Notes: generated by a model from the letters alone, not told the origin. A stretch of 64,000 nt of DNA from Afipia sp. GAS231 (GCF_900103365.1 NZ_LT629703.1:5318501-5382500), one strand, 5' to 3'. Counted from the stretch's first letter, positions 27,043 to 36,910 are shown. Numbers and translations: made by a program.

Positions 27043-28020
27043 CTATTCCGGCTTGATGCCGGCGGTGCGGACCACCTTGCCCCACTTCTCGGTTTCGTCC
27101 GCGATCAACTTGCCGAACTCGGCCGGCGAGCCCGGCATGGTCTCGCCGCCGATCGCGGCGAGCTTGGCCTTCATGCCGGGATCGGCCATCGCGACATTGA
27201 TTTCCTTGTTGAGCTTGTCGACGATCTCGGCCGGCGTGTTTTTCGGTGCGGCGAAGCCGTACCACTGGCTGGCTTCATAGCCCGCCACGAAATCGCCGAC
27301 GCTTGGCACCTCCGGCAGGTCGGGCATACGCGCGGCTGTCGTCACCGCGAGCGCGCGCAGCTTGTTTGTTCTGACGTATTCGGCGGTTCCGGGGGCTGCC
27401 GCAAACAGGATCTGCACCTGGCCGCCGAGCAGGTCCGTCATCGCCGGGCCCTGGCCGCGATAGGGCACGTGCACCATGTCGACGCCGGTCATCATCTTGA
27501 ACAGCTCGCCGGCCATATGCGGCGCGCTGCCGCTGCCGGCCGAGGCCATGTTGATCTTGCCCGGATTGGCTTTCGCGTAGGCGATGAATTCCGGAATCGT
27601 CTGCGCCGGCACCGAGGGGTGCACCAGCACCACCATGGGCACGCGGATGACGGCCGCGACGGGTGCGATGTCGCGCACGAAATTGAATTTGAGATTGTCG
27701 TAGAGCGAGGCGTTGACCGCGTTCGGCACCGTGGCGAGCAGCAGCGTGTAGCCGTCGGCGGCCGAATTGACGACCGCTTCGGTTCCGATGTTGCCGCCGG
27801 CGCCGGTCCGGTTTTCCACCACGAAGGGCTGGCCGAGATGGTCGGCGAGCCACTGGCCGATCAGGCGCGCGGTGATGTCGACGCCGCCGCCTGCGGCAAA
27901 GCCGGCGATGATGCGCGTCGGCCGGGTCGGATAATCGAGCGCAAAGGCAAGCCGCGGCAGGGCCGGCGTGATGGCGGCGGTTGCTGCGAGTTTAAGGAAA
28001 TTGCGGCGGAGAAGTTTCAT
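27043..28020 (-). CDS. Tripartite tricarboxylate transporter substrate-binding protein (TctC/Bug family)
   Basis: 325-residue periplasmic binding protein. An N-terminal twin-arginine-like signal (LLRRNFLKLAATAA) runs to about residue 28. The Bug fold is recognised by RIIAGFAAGGGVDITARL, VVENRTGAGGNIGTEAV, VHVPYRGQGPAMTDLLGGQVQ and AEYVRTNKLRALAVTT. Ligands of the family are small carboxylates. The tctA/tctB membrane genes are not present, so it is an orphan binding protein, as most of this large family are. Confidence 0.92.
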   Translation of the reverse strand: MKLLRRNFLKLAATAAITPALPRLAFALDYPTRPTRIIAGFAAGGGVDITARLIGQWLADHLGQPFVVENRTGAGGNIGTEAVVNSAADGYTLLLATVPNAVNASLYDNLKFNFVRDIAPVAAVIRVPMVVLVHPSVPAQTIPEFIAYAKANPGKINMASAGSGSAPHMAGELFKMMTGVDMVHVPYRGQGPAMTDLLGGQVQILFAAAPGTAEYVRTNKLRALAVTTAARMPDLPEVPSVGDFVAGYEASQWYGFAAPKNTPAEIVDKLNKEINVAMADPGMKAKLAAIGGETMPGSPAEFGKLIADETEKWGKVVRTAGIKPE

Positions 28021-28198
28021 GCTGTTGCGCCCCTGTTGACGACAAGGCTATCCCAGTTGCCGCGACCTGAGTAAAGGCGTGGACCTGCCCTGTTCCGGGG
28101 GCATGGGGACATGCCAATTCCCGATGCCAAAGGTGCTTGCCCCTGTCTCGGCGTTTCGTCATATTTGGCTTTAGGTCGTCCATTCCGGGCGGCCGATG

Positions 28199-28360
28199 TT
28201 CTCAGGGCGGGGTGAAAATCCCCACCGGCGGTAAGGGTGACGTAGCCCAAGCCCGCGAGCGCCTTCTTCTCGTCCAGACTTTCTTGGGGCGCGAAGGAGG
28301 GTCAGCAGATTCGGTGTGACTCCGAAGCCGACGGTTATAGTCCGGATGAAAGAGAACGGT
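28199..28360 (+). ncRNA. FMN riboswitch (RFN element)
   Basis: The conserved RFN core is visible: TCAGGGCGGGGTGAAAATCC then CCACCGGCGGTAA at the 5' side, AGCCCGCGAGCG in the second helix, GGTCAGCAGATTCGGTG and GACTCCGAAGCCGACGGT, and the closing AGTCCGGATGAAAGAGAAC. It ends 78 bp before ribH2. FMN binding is expected to reduce ribH2 expression. The rest of the 418-bp gap (28021-28198) shows no gene. Confidence 0.95.
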
Positions 28361-28438
28361 TGCGGCGGCCTTCGCGCGTTTGCGCGTGGGTCAAAGTCGT
28401 TCCGTGTGCCCTGATTCTGGTCCTGAAAGAGGAAAGCC

Positions 28439-29020
28439 ATGAATCAGATGTTGCAAGAGCCTGAAGTCAAATCCCAAACCGAAACTTCTGAAATCGGCCA
28501 CCCGCCGGATACGCCGGTGCGTCCGCTGGCGCCCAGCCATCCGCGTTTCGTCAAGCCGCAGCGGGTCGCCTTCGTGCAGGCGTCCTGGCACCGCGACGTG
28601 GTCGAGGAATGCCGCATCGCCTTCCTCGAGGAGATCGAGGCGCGCCATATCTCGCGCGCACAGGTCGATCTGTTCGAGGTGCCCGGCTCGTTCGAAATCC
28701 CGCTGCATGCGCAACTGCTCGCCAAGACCCGGCGCTACACCGCGATCGTCGCGGCCGGCCTGGTGGTCGACGGCGGGATCTATCGCCACGAATTCGTCGC
28801 CGACACCGTGATCAAGGCGCTGATGGATGTGCAGTTGAAGACCGAAGTGCCGGTGTTCTCGGCGGTGCTGACGCCGCAGCAGTTCCACGAGAGCGCAGTG
28901 CATCACGACTTCTTCCGCAAACATTTCGTCATCAAGGGCATCGAAGTCGCGGAAGCCTGCGCCAACACGCTGCACAGCCTGGAGCGGCTGAAGGGCCAGG
29001 TCGCGGCGGGGATAGTGTAA
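28439..29020 (+). CDS. ribH2: 6,7-dimethyl-8-ribityllumazine synthase, type II (RibH2)
   Basis: Penultimate step of riboflavin synthesis. 193 residues, longer than type I because of an N-terminal extension. VAFVQASWHRDVVEECRIAF binds the pyrimidinedione, and VDLFEVPGSFEIPLHAQLLA and YTAIVAAGLVVDGGIYRHEFV are the core signatures. His in YRHEF replaces the usual catalytic position context of RibH1, as is typical of RibH2 in Rhizobiales. It is controlled by the FMN riboswitch just upstream. A GC-rich hairpin follows. Confidence 0.93.
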   Translation: MNQMLQEPEVKSQTETSEIGHPPDTPVRPLAPSHPRFVKPQRVAFVQASWHRDVVEECRIAFLEEIEARHISRAQVDLFEVPGSFEIPLHAQLLAKTRRYTAIVAAGLVVDGGIYRHEFVADTVIKALMDVQLKTEVPVFSAVLTPQQFHESAVHHDFFRKHFVIKGIEVAEACANTLHSLERLKGQVAAGIV

Positions 29021-29036
29021 GCGTTTTCAAACGAGA

Positions 29037-29067
29037 GCCTGCCCCGCACCGCGATAGCGGGGCAGGC
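29037..29067 (+). terminator. Hairpin after ribH2, possible terminator
   Basis: GCCTGCCCCGC / GCGGGGCAGGC, an 11-bp perfect stem with a 9-nt loop, 17 bp beyond the ribH2 stop. No T tract follows, so termination would be weak or Rho-assisted. The remaining gap to 29198 shows nothing else. Confidence 0.6.
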
Positions 29068-29198
29068 GTCCGTTCGTGCCGGGAAAACACGATCTATTAA
29101 TAAGAGACGGCAATCGACTGATTGTCATTTCCGATGCCGCACCTGTAAAGTCGGCGCGGGAGGAGGCCGGCCCGTGATGACGGGCGGCCGAGACGATC

Positions 29199-30404
29199 AT
29201 GTTCGAAGGACACGATCCCTATCTCGTCGCGCTCTCGGTGGCGATCGCGATTCTGGGTGGTTACACCGGCTTCGGCCTCACCGCGCGCATCCGCGGGACG
29301 CCGGACGCCAGTCATCGCCTGCTGTTGGCCGGCGCCGCGTTCTTTCTCGCCATCGGCATCTGGACCATGCACTTCGTCGGCATGCTAGCAGCGCCCTTGC
29401 CGCCGGGCACCGTCTATCTGGTGCTGCCGACCATCGTCTCGTTCCTGATCTGCGCGCTCGTCGTCGGCATTTCCCTGTTCTTTGTCAGCGTCGGTGATCC
29501 CCCGGTTTCCCGCGTCGTGTCCTCGGCGGTGTTGCTCGGGGTCGGGATCGCCAGCATGCACTATGTCGGCATGCACGGATTATCCGGCGATTTCGCCATG
29601 ACGCACGACACCGCCATGGTGGTGCTGTCGGTGGTGATCGCGATTGCCGCCGCCTATGGCGGCCTGCGCGCGTTCCTTGCGCGGCAGGGTGGTGTGCAAC
29701 TGGCGCTGAGCGCGGTTGCGTTCGGCGTCGCGGTGTCCGGCATGCACTACACGGCAATGGACGGCATGCATCTGGTTCCGCCATCGGAAGGGATGCACCA
29801 CCATATCGAGGGATTGGCGGCATCGTCGCAGATGCTGTCGCTGGTGGTGGCGCTGCTCTGTTTCGTCATTGCCGCCGGCTTTCTGCTGTCGCTGGTGCCG
29901 GATCCGCGCAACAAGGTTGCGATGACGGCCGCCGCAACGCCGCAGGCGGTCGGTCTTGTCGCGGAAATCCCGCCGACGGATGCCAATGCTGTTCCCACCA
30001 GTCCGCGACTGCGGCCGACGCCGCTCGGCGGCATCGGCCAGCCGCCGCGCGCGGCGCCGGCGCCACGGCTGCCGGTCGAAGGCGCCGACGGCACCCATTT
30101 CATCGACTCTGCCGATGTCCGCAGCGTGCGAGCCGACGCTCATTACACCAAGGTGCATGACGGCACCCGGGAGCGGATGTGCCCGTGGTCGATCTCGGAG
30201 GCCGAAGCCCAACTCGACCCCGGCCTGTTCGTCCGGGTGCACCGCAGCCACATCGTCGCGATCCCGCATGTCACGCTGGTGCGCAAGGAAGGCGACGGCG
30301 CGATCGTGGAACTCGACGGCCCGTCGCCGCACCGGGTCCCGGTCAGCCGCGCCAAGATCGCCGAGGTCAAGGCAAGGCTGGGTTTGGCCCGGCGGCACGC
30401 GTAA
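29199..30404 (+). CDS. coxC: MHYT sensor-LytTR transcriptional regulator (CoxC/CoxH type)
   Basis: 401 residues. The N-terminal 235 form a seven-helix MHYT membrane domain with three repeats, MHFVGM (57-62), MHYVGM (120-125) and MHYTAM (182-187), whose Met/His may bind a metal that senses a gas such as CO or O2. A Pro/Ala-rich linker (about 240-295) leads to a C-terminal LytTR DNA-binding domain (HYTKVHDG, LDPGLFVRVHRSHIV). This architecture is that of CoxC and CoxH of Oligotropha carboxidovorans. The position upstream of coxMSL supports a role in sensing CO and controlling the cluster. Confidence 0.88.
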   Translation: MFEGHDPYLVALSVAIAILGGYTGFGLTARIRGTPDASHRLLLAGAAFFLAIGIWTMHFVGMLAAPLPPGTVYLVLPTIVSFLICALVVGISLFFVSVGDPPVSRVVSSAVLLGVGIASMHYVGMHGLSGDFAMTHDTAMVVLSVVIAIAAAYGGLRAFLARQGGVQLALSAVAFGVAVSGMHYTAMDGMHLVPPSEGMHHHIEGLAASSQMLSLVVALLCFVIAAGFLLSLVPDPRNKVAMTAAATPQAVGLVAEIPPTDANAVPTSPRLRPTPLGGIGQPPRAAPAPRLPVEGADGTHFIDSADVRSVRADAHYTKVHDGTRERMCPWSISEAEAQLDPGLFVRVHRSHIVAIPHVTLVRKEGDGAIVELDGPSPHRVPVSRAKIAEVKARLGLARRHA

Positions 30405-30426
30405 AACCGGCTTCCAGTCTACGACC

Positions 30427-30520
30427 GTCATCCTGAGGAGCTGCGAAGCGGCGTCTCGAAGGACGACAGCCCGACTGTTTCATCCATCGAGGCTCGCTTG
30501 CGCTCGCACCTCAGGATGAC
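30427..30520. repeat. Palindromic intergenic repeat, family C (copy 2)
   Basis: GTCATCCTGAGGAGC ... CTCAGGATGAC with inner GGCGTCTCGAAGGACG, a match to the copy at 25091. It separates the regulator gene from the coxM promoter region. Confidence 0.85.
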
Positions 30521-30546
30521 GAACCCATTAGGTCGCCTAGTCTGAC

Positions 30547-30599
30547 GCAATTCGTGCGCGAAACTCCGCATCTCGTGCGAATTCCCCGAACTTGTGCCC
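30547..30599 (+). promoter_or_regulatory. Direct repeats upstream of coxM, candidate LytTR binding sites
   Basis: GCAATTCGTGCG at 30547 and GCATCTCGTGCG at 30568 are identical in 10 of 12 positions and start exactly 21 bp apart (two helical turns). A weaker third copy, GAACTTGTGCCC, starts at 30588. LytTR regulators bind pairs of short direct repeats with about this spacing, and a LytTR protein is encoded just upstream. coxM begins 112 bp after the second repeat. Confidence 0.55.
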
Positions 30600-30691
30600 C
30601 TCGGCTTGCGGCTCAAAACGCCGAGAGTGAGCCTCCGCTCCAACGTCCATCCGCCCCGTAAGGGCCAGCAACGGACGAATGGAGGAGACGA

Positions 30692-31555
30692 ATGATCCCA
30701 GGACCATTCAATTATCACCGCCCGGCGACGGTCGCCGACGCGGTCAAACTGCTCTCGACCCTGGGCGACGAGGCCCGGCCGCTGGCCGGCGGCCACAGCC
30801 TGGTGCCGATGATGAAGCTCAGGCTCGCGACACCAGAGCATCTGGTCGACCTGCATGGTGTGGCCGGGCTCAAGGGCATCTCTCGCAGCGGCAACACCAT
30901 CGTGATCGGCGCCATGACCACCCAGCACGAATTGCTGGCATCCGACGAGATCGGAAAGTCGTTGCCGATCCTGCACGAAACCGCCGTCCTGATCGCCGAT
31001 CCGCAGGTGCGCTACCGCGGCACCATCGGCGGCAACGTCGCCAATGGCGATCCCGGCAACGACATGCCGGCGCTGATGATGACGCTCGGCGCGAGCTACC
31101 GCCTCGAAGGCGCGTCCGGCGCCCGCAATGTCGCGGCCAGCGAATTCTACCAGGGCGCCTATTTCACGTCGCTCGAGCCCGGCGAACTCCTGACCTCGAT
31201 TTCCATTCCGGTCCCCGCCGCCGGTCACGGCTACGCCTACGAGAAACTCAAGCGCAAGGTCGGCGATTACGCCACCGCGGCCGCAGCCGTCGTGCTCACG
31301 ATGGCGGGCGGCAAGGTCGCCACCTGCGCGATCGGCCTCACCAACCTCTCCGAGACGCCGCTGCTGGCCGCCGATGCCGCGAAAGCTGTGATCGGCACCA
31401 GCCTCGATCCGGCCACCTTGAAAAAGGCGGCGGCTGCGGCGGTCGCGATCATGTCGCCGGCCGCGGATGCGCGCGGCCCGGTCGAATACCGCAAACATGT
31501 CGGCGGCATCATGGTGATGCGGGCGCTGTCGCGCGCCGCTGCCGGCGCCAGGTAA
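30692..31555 (+). CDS. coxM: Carbon monoxide dehydrogenase medium (FAD) subunit
   Basis: Flavoprotein subunit of aerobic Mo-Cu CO dehydrogenase; it passes electrons from CoxS clusters to the quinone pool. 287 residues. FAD-binding motifs are [13 protein letters not shown] (about residues 32-44) and [16 protein letters not shown] (about 111-126). The ATG at 30692 follows a GGAGGAGACGA site. It is first of coxM-coxS-coxL, the order typical of form I CODH. 10 bp separate it from coxS. Confidence 0.95.
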   Translation: MIPGPFNYHRPATVADAVKLLSTLGDEARPLAGGHSLVPMMKLRLATPEHLVDLHGVAGLKGISRSGNTIVIGAMTTQHELLASDEIGKSLPILHETAVLIADPQVRYRGTIGGNVANGDPGNDMPALMMTLGASYRLEGASGARNVAASEFYQGAYFTSLEPGELLTSISIPVPAAGHGYAYEKLKRKVGDYATAAAAVVLTMAGGKVATCAIGLTNLSETPLLAADAAKAVIGTSLDPATLKKAAAAAVAIMSPAADARGPVEYRKHVGGIMVMRALSRAAAGAR

Positions 31556-31565
31556 GGGGGGAACG

Positions 31566-32066
31566 ATGGCAAAGACTCACGTCACCATGAAGGTGAACGG
31601 CGCCGAGGTCGAAGGCCTCGTCGAACCGCGCACGCTGCTGGTGCATTTCATCCGCGAAAATCTCGCTTTGACCGGCACCCATATCGGCTGCGAAACCACC
31701 CATTGCGGCGCCTGCACGATCGATATCGACGGCATGTCGGTGAAATCCTGCACCATGTTCGCAGTACAGGCGCAAGGCTCCGACATCATGACCATCGAAG
31801 GCGTTGCCAACGCCGACGGGTCGCTGTCGGCGCTGCAGGAAGGTTTCCGCATGATGCACGGCCTGCAATGCGGCTTCTGCACGCCCGGCATGATTTTGCG
31901 CGCGCAACGGCTGCTGAAGGAAAATCCGTCACCGACCGAAGCCGAAATCCGGATGGGCATATCGGGCAATATCTGCCGCTGTACCGGCTACCAGAACATC
32001 GTCAAGGCGATCCAGTACGCCGCCGCCAAGATCAATGGCGTTGAATTCCAGGAGGCTGCGGAATGA
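31566..32066 (+). CDS. coxS: Carbon monoxide dehydrogenase small (2Fe-2S) subunit
   Basis: 166 residues with two [2Fe-2S] domains. The plant-ferredoxin-type cluster is bound by the Cys of [14 protein letters not shown] and the later SVKSCTMF; the helical cluster by [12 protein letters not shown] and [11 protein letters not shown]. It carries electrons from the CoxL active site to CoxM FAD. The stop overlaps the coxL start (ATGA, 4 bp), so CoxS and CoxL are made in step. Confidence 0.96.
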   Translation: MAKTHVTMKVNGAEVEGLVEPRTLLVHFIRENLALTGTHIGCETTHCGACTIDIDGMSVKSCTMFAVQAQGSDIMTIEGVANADGSLSALQEGFRMMHGLQCGFCTPGMILRAQRLLKENPSPTEAEIRMGISGNICRCTGYQNIVKAIQYAAAKINGVEFQEAAE

Positions 32067-34483
32067 ACGACATGACTCCCACGCGGGAACAACGCGAAGC
32101 CAAGCTCGAAGGCATGGGCTGCAAGCGCAAGCGGGTCGAGGACATCCGCTTCACCCAGGGCAAGGGCAATTACGTCGACGACGTCAAGCTGCCGGGCATG
32201 CTGCACGGCGATTTCGTCCGCTCGCCGCATGCCCATGCGCGCGTCAAATCGATCAATTCGGAAGAGGCGCTGAAGGTGCCGGGCGTGCTCGCGGTCATCA
32301 CCGCCGAGACGCTGAAGACCGTCAACCTCGCCTGGATGCCGACCTTGGCCGGCGACGTCCAGATGGTGCTGGCCGACGGCAAGGTGCTGTTCCAGAATCA
32401 GGAAGTCGCCTTCGTGGTCGCCACCGATCGCTATGCCGCCGACGACGGCATCAACAAGGTGGTGGTCGAATATGAGCAGCTCACCCCGCTGATCGATCCG
32501 TTCAAGGCGATGGATGCGGATGCGCCGGTGCTGCGCGAGGATCTCGCCGGCAAGATGACCGGCGCGCACGGGCCGCGCAAGCATCACAACCACATCTTCG
32601 AATGGACCGTCGGCGACAAGGATCTCACCGATGCCGCGTTCCGCAAGGCCGAGGTGACGATCAAGGAGATGATCTCCTATCATCGCACCCATCCGTCGCC
32701 GCTGGAGACCTGCCAGTGCGTCTGCTCGTTCGACAAGATCAAGGGTGAGCTGACGATCTGGGGCACGTTTCAGGCGCCGCATGTGATCCGCACCGTGGTG
32801 GCGCTGATCGCAAAAATTCCCGAACACAAGATCCACGTCATCGCCCCCGATATCGGCGGCGGTTTCGGCAACAAGGTCGGCGCCTATCCCGGCTATATCT
32901 GCGCGGCGGTCGCTTCCATCGTGACCGGCAAGCCGGTGAAATGGGTCGAGGACCGCATCGAGAACCTGACCGCGACCTCGTTCGCGCGCGACTACCACAT
33001 GACGACTGAAATCGCGTCGACCAGGGAAGGCAAGGTCACCGGCCTGCGCGTCCATGTGCTGGCCGATCACGGTGCGTTCGACGCCTGCGCCGATCCGTCG
33101 AAATGGCCGGCCGGCTTCTTCAACATCGTCACCGGTTCGTATGATTTCCCGACCGCGCATCTGTCGGTCGACGGCATCTACACCAACAAGGCGCCGGGCG
33201 GCGTCGCCTATCGCTGTTCGTTCCGCGTCACCGAGGCCGCGTATTGCATCGAGCGCGGCATGGATATCCTGGCGCAGAAACTGGGAATGGATCCGGCCGA
33301 GCTGCGGCTGAAGAATTTCATCAAGCCGGAGCAGTTTCCGTATCACTCGGCCCTGGGGTGGGAATACGATTCCGGCGATTACCACACCGCCATGCGCAAG
33401 ATGATGCAGGCGGTCGACTATGCCGGCCTGCGCAAGGAGCAGGCGGAACAGCGCGCGGCGTTCAAGCGCGGCGAGACCCGCGAGATCATGGGGCTCGGCG
33501 TGTCGTTCTTCACCGAGATCGTCGGCGCCGGCCCCTCGAAGAATTGCGACATCCTCGGCATTGCGATGTTCGACTCCTGTGAGATCCGCATGCACCCGAC
33601 CGGGGCGGGCATCGCCCGCGTCGGCACCAAGAGCCAGGGCCAGGGTCACGAGACCACCTGGGCGCAAATCATCGCCACCGAAATCGGCATTCCCGCCGAC
33701 GACATCATGGTCGAGGAAGGCAATACCGACACCGCGCCTTACGGACTCGGCACCTACGGATCGCGCTCGACGCCGGTGGCGGGTGCTGCGATCGCCATGG
33801 CCGCGCGAAAAATCAAGGCCAAGGCGCAGATGATCGCGGCCTACAAGCTCGAAGTCCACGAGGGTGATCTTGAGTGGGATATCGACGGTTTTCGCGTCAA
33901 GGGCCTGCCGGAGAAGTCGATGTCGATGAAGGACATCTGCTGGGCGGCCTACAACTCGGTACCCCCCGGCATGGAGCCCGGCCTTGAAGCGGTGAGCTAT
34001 TACGATCCGCCCAACATGACCTATCCCTTTGGCGCCTATATCTGCGTCATGAACATCGACGTCGATACCGGGGTCTACAAGGTCAGGCGCTTTTACGCGC
34101 TCGACGATTGCGGCACCCGGATCAACCCGATGATCATCGAAGGCCAGGTGCATGGCGGACTGACCGAAGCCTTCGCGATCGCGATGGGCCAGGAGATCCG
34201 CTACGACGACGAAGGCAACGTCGTGACCGGATCGTTCATGGACTTCTTCATGCCGACCGCGGTCGAGACCCCGCATTGGGAAACCGACTTCACCGTCACC
34301 CCGTCGCCGCACCATCCGATCGGCGCCAAGGGCGTCGGCGAAAGCCCGAATGTCGGCGGCGTGCCGGCGTTCTCCAATGCGGTCAATGACGCGTTTTCGT
34401 TCCTGGGCAGTACCCATATCCAGATGCCGCATGACTTCTGGCGCAACTGGAAGGCGGCGAAGAATCTAGGAGTGTTTGCGTGA
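32063..34483 (+). CDS. coxL: Carbon monoxide dehydrogenase large (Mo-Cu) subunit, form I
   Basis: 806-residue molybdopterin-cytosine-dinucleotide subunit that oxidises CO with water to CO2. The active-site loop reads VAYRCSFR with Cys385, the residue that binds Cu in the true (form I) enzyme; form II has AYRGAGR. The C-terminal catalytic Glu is in GVGESPN (Glu760). MCD-binding Gly/Gln motifs such as GGGFGNKVG are present. It supports CO oxidation at low concentrations. A family D palindromic repeat separates it from coxD. Confidence 0.96.
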   Translation: MNDMTPTREQREAKLEGMGCKRKRVEDIRFTQGKGNYVDDVKLPGMLHGDFVRSPHAHARVKSINSEEALKVPGVLAVITAETLKTVNLAWMPTLAGDVQMVLADGKVLFQNQEVAFVVATDRYAADDGINKVVVEYEQLTPLIDPFKAMDADAPVLREDLAGKMTGAHGPRKHHNHIFEWTVGDKDLTDAAFRKAEVTIKEMISYHRTHPSPLETCQCVCSFDKIKGELTIWGTFQAPHVIRTVVALIAKIPEHKIHVIAPDIGGGFGNKVGAYPGYICAAVASIVTGKPVKWVEDRIENLTATSFARDYHMTTEIASTREGKVTGLRVHVLADHGAFDACADPSKWPAGFFNIVTGSYDFPTAHLSVDGIYTNKAPGGVAYRCSFRVTEAAYCIERGMDILAQKLGMDPAELRLKNFIKPEQFPYHSALGWEYDSGDYHTAMRKMMQAVDYAGLRKEQAEQRAAFKRGETREIMGLGVSFFTEIVGAGPSKNCDILGIAMFDSCEIRMHPTGAGIARVGTKSQGQGHETTWAQIIATEIGIPADDIMVEEGNTDTAPYGLGTYGSRSTPVAGAAIAMAARKIKAKAQMIAAYKLEVHEGDLEWDIDGFRVKGLPEKSMSMKDICWAAYNSVPPGMEPGLEAVSYYDPPNMTYPFGAYICVMNIDVDTGVYKVRRFYALDDCGTRINPMIIEGQVHGGLTEAFAIAMGQEIRYDDEGNVVTGSFMDFFMPTAVETPHWETDFTVTPSPHHPIGAKGVGESPNVGGVPAFSNAVNDAFSFLGSTHIQMPHDFWRNWKAAKNLGVFA

Positions 34484-34505
34484 TGCGAAGGAAGGTGCCT
34501 GAACC

Positions 34506-34591
34506 GTCATTGCGAGCGAAGCGAAGCAATCCAGCTTTCTTACAAAGCAAGAGAAACTGGATTGCTTCGTCGCTACGCTCCTCGCAATGAC
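34506..34591. repeat. Palindromic intergenic repeat, family D (copy 1)
   Basis: GTCATTGCGAGCGAAGCGAAGC ... CGCTCCTCGCAATGAC with inner AATCCAG / CTGGATT arms. It sits between coxL and coxD inside the cluster and could form a hairpin in the cox mRNA. Other copies are at 42871, 58592 and 59029. Confidence 0.9.
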
Positions 34592-34609
34592 GAAAGTAAG
34601 AGGCATTAA

Positions 34610-35482
34610 ATGAAAACCCGCGACGAAATCGCGCAAGCCCTCGCCACTGCCGGCTATATCGCCGACGGCGAGCTCGCGACCGCGATCTCGCTGATGCAAC
34701 TGCTCCGGCGTCCACTGCTGCTGGAAGGCGAGGCGGGTGTCGGCAAGACCGAAGTCGCCAAGGCACTGGCATCCGTGCACGCGACCGAACTGATCCGCCT
34801 GCAATGCTATGAGGGGCTGGATCAATCGGCGGCGCTGTACGAATGGAATTACCAGCGCCAACTGCTGTCGATCCAGGCCCATCGCGGCGACAACCCCGAC
34901 GCGGTCGAGGACCAGATCTTCTCCGAAAAATACCTGCTGGAGCGGCCGCTATTGGCCGCGATCCGCCGCGACCAGCCGCCGGTGCTCTTGATCGACGAGA
35001 TCGACCGCGCCGACGACGAATTCGAGGCGTTTCTGCTCGAACTGCTGTCCGACTTCCAGGTCTCGATCCCCGAACTCGGCACCATCAAGGCAACCACGAT
35101 CCCGCATGTGGTGCTGACCTCGAACGGCACCCGCGAACTCTCCGACGCGCTGCGCCGCCGCTGCCTCTATCACTATGTCGATTATCCCGACACCGACCGC
35201 GAGGCGCGCATCATCATGACGCGGATCGAAGGCGCCGGCGCGTCGCTGTCGCTGCAGATCGCGCGCATGGTCGAAAGCATCAGGAAAGAAGAGCTGCGCA
35301 AGGTGCCGGGTGTCGCCGAGACGCTGGACTGGGCGGCGGCTTTGGTCGGGCTCGACGTCCGCGACCTGCACGATGCGCCCGAGACCGTGCATGAAACGCT
35401 GATGTGCCTGCTCAAGACCCACGAGGACAGAGCGCGGATGGGCCGTGAAGTCACCGAACGGTTGCTGGGGAAGGTCGCATGA
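34610..35482 (+). CDS. coxD: MoxR-type AAA+ ATPase CoxD
   Basis: 290 residues. Walker A is GEAGVGKTE (about 38-46), Walker B is VLLIDEIDRAD (about 123-133), and the sensor region is LTSNGTREL. In O. carboxidovorans CoxD is a membrane-associated chaperone-like ATPase needed to build the [CuSMoO2] centre of CoxL. Its stop overlaps the coxE start (ATGA), the usual AAA+/VWA pairing. Confidence 0.93.
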   Translation: MKTRDEIAQALATAGYIADGELATAISLMQLLRRPLLLEGEAGVGKTEVAKALASVHATELIRLQCYEGLDQSAALYEWNYQRQLLSIQAHRGDNPDAVEDQIFSEKYLLERPLLAAIRRDQPPVLLIDEIDRADDEFEAFLLELLSDFQVSIPELGTIKATTIPHVVLTSNGTRELSDALRRRCLYHYVDYPDTDREARIIMTRIEGAGASLSLQIARMVESIRKEELRKVPGVAETLDWAAALVGLDVRDLHDAPETVHETLMCLLKTHEDRARMGREVTERLLGKVA

Positions 35483-36693
35483 GCTGCTGCGGCACCACAC
35501 CCGACATCCATGAAGTCAACGAGGTCTCGCGCCTGGTCTCGGCGAAACTCGCGGCGTTTCTGAAGACGCTACGCGACAGCGGCTTTGCCGTCGGTCTGGC
35601 CGAAGGCCAGGACGCGGCCTCGCTGATGACCGCGGGGTACGTCGCCAAGCCAGGCCTGTTGCGCTCGGCATTCAAGCATCTGTTCTCGGCACGCAAATCC
35701 GACTGGGAAAAGTTCGACGGCATCTTTGATGCCTTCTGGCTCGGCAAGCGGATTCGCTCCCGCTCGACGACCACAGGCTCGGCGAAATCAGCCAACAATC
35801 CGTCGCTGAAGAGTTTGCCGAACACCCGGCCGGAGCCGAGCGCCGGCGGCGACACCGCGATGGATCAGATTCCGTCGGCTGACGGCGCCGACGATGTTGA
35901 CCGATCCGGCGAAGGCCGCATGGAGGGCGCCTCGTGGGCCGATCAGCTCGCCGAAATCGATTTCCGCAAGATGGCCGACCCCGCGCAGATCGAAGAGGCG
36001 CATGCTGCCGCCGCTCGCCTCGCGCAAACCATGCGCACGCGGCTGACGCGGCGCGATCTGGCGCGGCGGCGCGGCACCCGGCTCGATCTGCGCCGGACCA
36101 TTCATAGCAATATCAGCCATGGCGGCGTGCCGATCGTGCTGGTCAAACGCCAGCGCAAGGAGAAGCCGCTGCGGCTCGTCATGCTGCTCGACGCGTCAGG
36201 TTCGATGAGCATGTATACCGGCGTGTTCCTGCGTTTTATCCACGGCGTGCTGGACGAGTTTCGCGAGGCCGAGGCGTTCCTGTTCCACACAAGGCTCGCG
36301 CATGTCTCCGACGCCATGAAGGAAAAGGATGCCGCGCGCGCGCTGGATCGCCTGTCGATCATGGCGCAGGGCGCCGGCGGCGGCACCAAAATCGGCGAGA
36401 GCCTGCAGACCTTCAACCGCTGGCACGCCGCGCGCGTGATCCATTCGCGCACCGTGGTGATGATCGTTTCCGACGGTTACGAGACCGGCGATGCGGCGCT
36501 GCTCGGCCGCGAGATGGCGGCGCTCGGCCGCCGCTGCCGTCGCATCGTCTGGCTCAATCCGATGATGGCATGGGAGGGCTACGCACCGGAGGCCGCGGGC
36601 ATCAAGGCGGCGCTGCCGCATGTCGATCTCTACGCGCCGGCCAACACGCTGAAGAGCCTGACCGCGCTCGAACCGTATCTGGCGAAACTCTGA
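35479..36693 (+). CDS. coxE: VWA domain protein CoxE
   Basis: 404 residues with a C-terminal von Willebrand A domain. The metal-ion-dependent adhesion site is complete: LLDASGSMSMY (DxSxS), a Thr in GGGTKIGESL and Asp in IVSDGYETGD. The N-terminal half is variable and charged. It works with CoxD in maturation of the CODH active site. A long palindromic repeat separates it from coxF. Confidence 0.92.
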   Translation: MSCCGTTPDIHEVNEVSRLVSAKLAAFLKTLRDSGFAVGLAEGQDAASLMTAGYVAKPGLLRSAFKHLFSARKSDWEKFDGIFDAFWLGKRIRSRSTTTGSAKSANNPSLKSLPNTRPEPSAGGDTAMDQIPSADGADDVDRSGEGRMEGASWADQLAEIDFRKMADPAQIEEAHAAAARLAQTMRTRLTRRDLARRRGTRLDLRRTIHSNISHGGVPIVLVKRQRKEKPLRLVMLLDASGSMSMYTGVFLRFIHGVLDEFREAEAFLFHTRLAHVSDAMKEKDAARALDRLSIMAQGAGGGTKIGESLQTFNRWHAARVIHSRTVVMIVSDGYETGDAALLGREMAALGRRCRRIVWLNPMMAWEGYAPEAAGIKAALPHVDLYAPANTLKSLTALEPYLAKL

Positions 36694-36723
36694 TGGCGAA
36701 CCTGCAACAGCGACGGCAGCGCA

Positions 36724-36895
36724 CCCCCTCTCCCGCTTGCGGGGGAGGGTTGGGGTGGGGGGGCCGCCGCGAGTCCCACTGTTCGTGTGGAGAGAGTTTC
36801 CCCCACCCGCCGCGCTCGGGCGCGCAATTGCGCTGCCGCGCGCGTCGACCTAAGAGCGAGCTTCGCTCGTCTCGACCCCCGCAAGCGGGAGAGGT
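36724..36895. repeat. Palindromic intergenic repeat, family E (copy 2)
   Basis: CCCCTCTCCCGCTTGCGGGGGAG ... CCCCCGCAAGCGGGAGAGG with GGGTTGGGGTGGGG inside. It is longer than the copy at 22588 (about 170 bp) because of an internal insert. It lies between coxE and coxF. Confidence 0.85.
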
Positions 36896-36910
36896 GAAGG
36901 GAGCAAGCCC

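Noticed and set aside
29199..30404. Considered as a plain LytTR regulator unrelated to cox
   Set aside because: The three MHYT repeats plus LytTR domain and the position before coxM fit CoxC/CoxH better; the link to CO is still inference.
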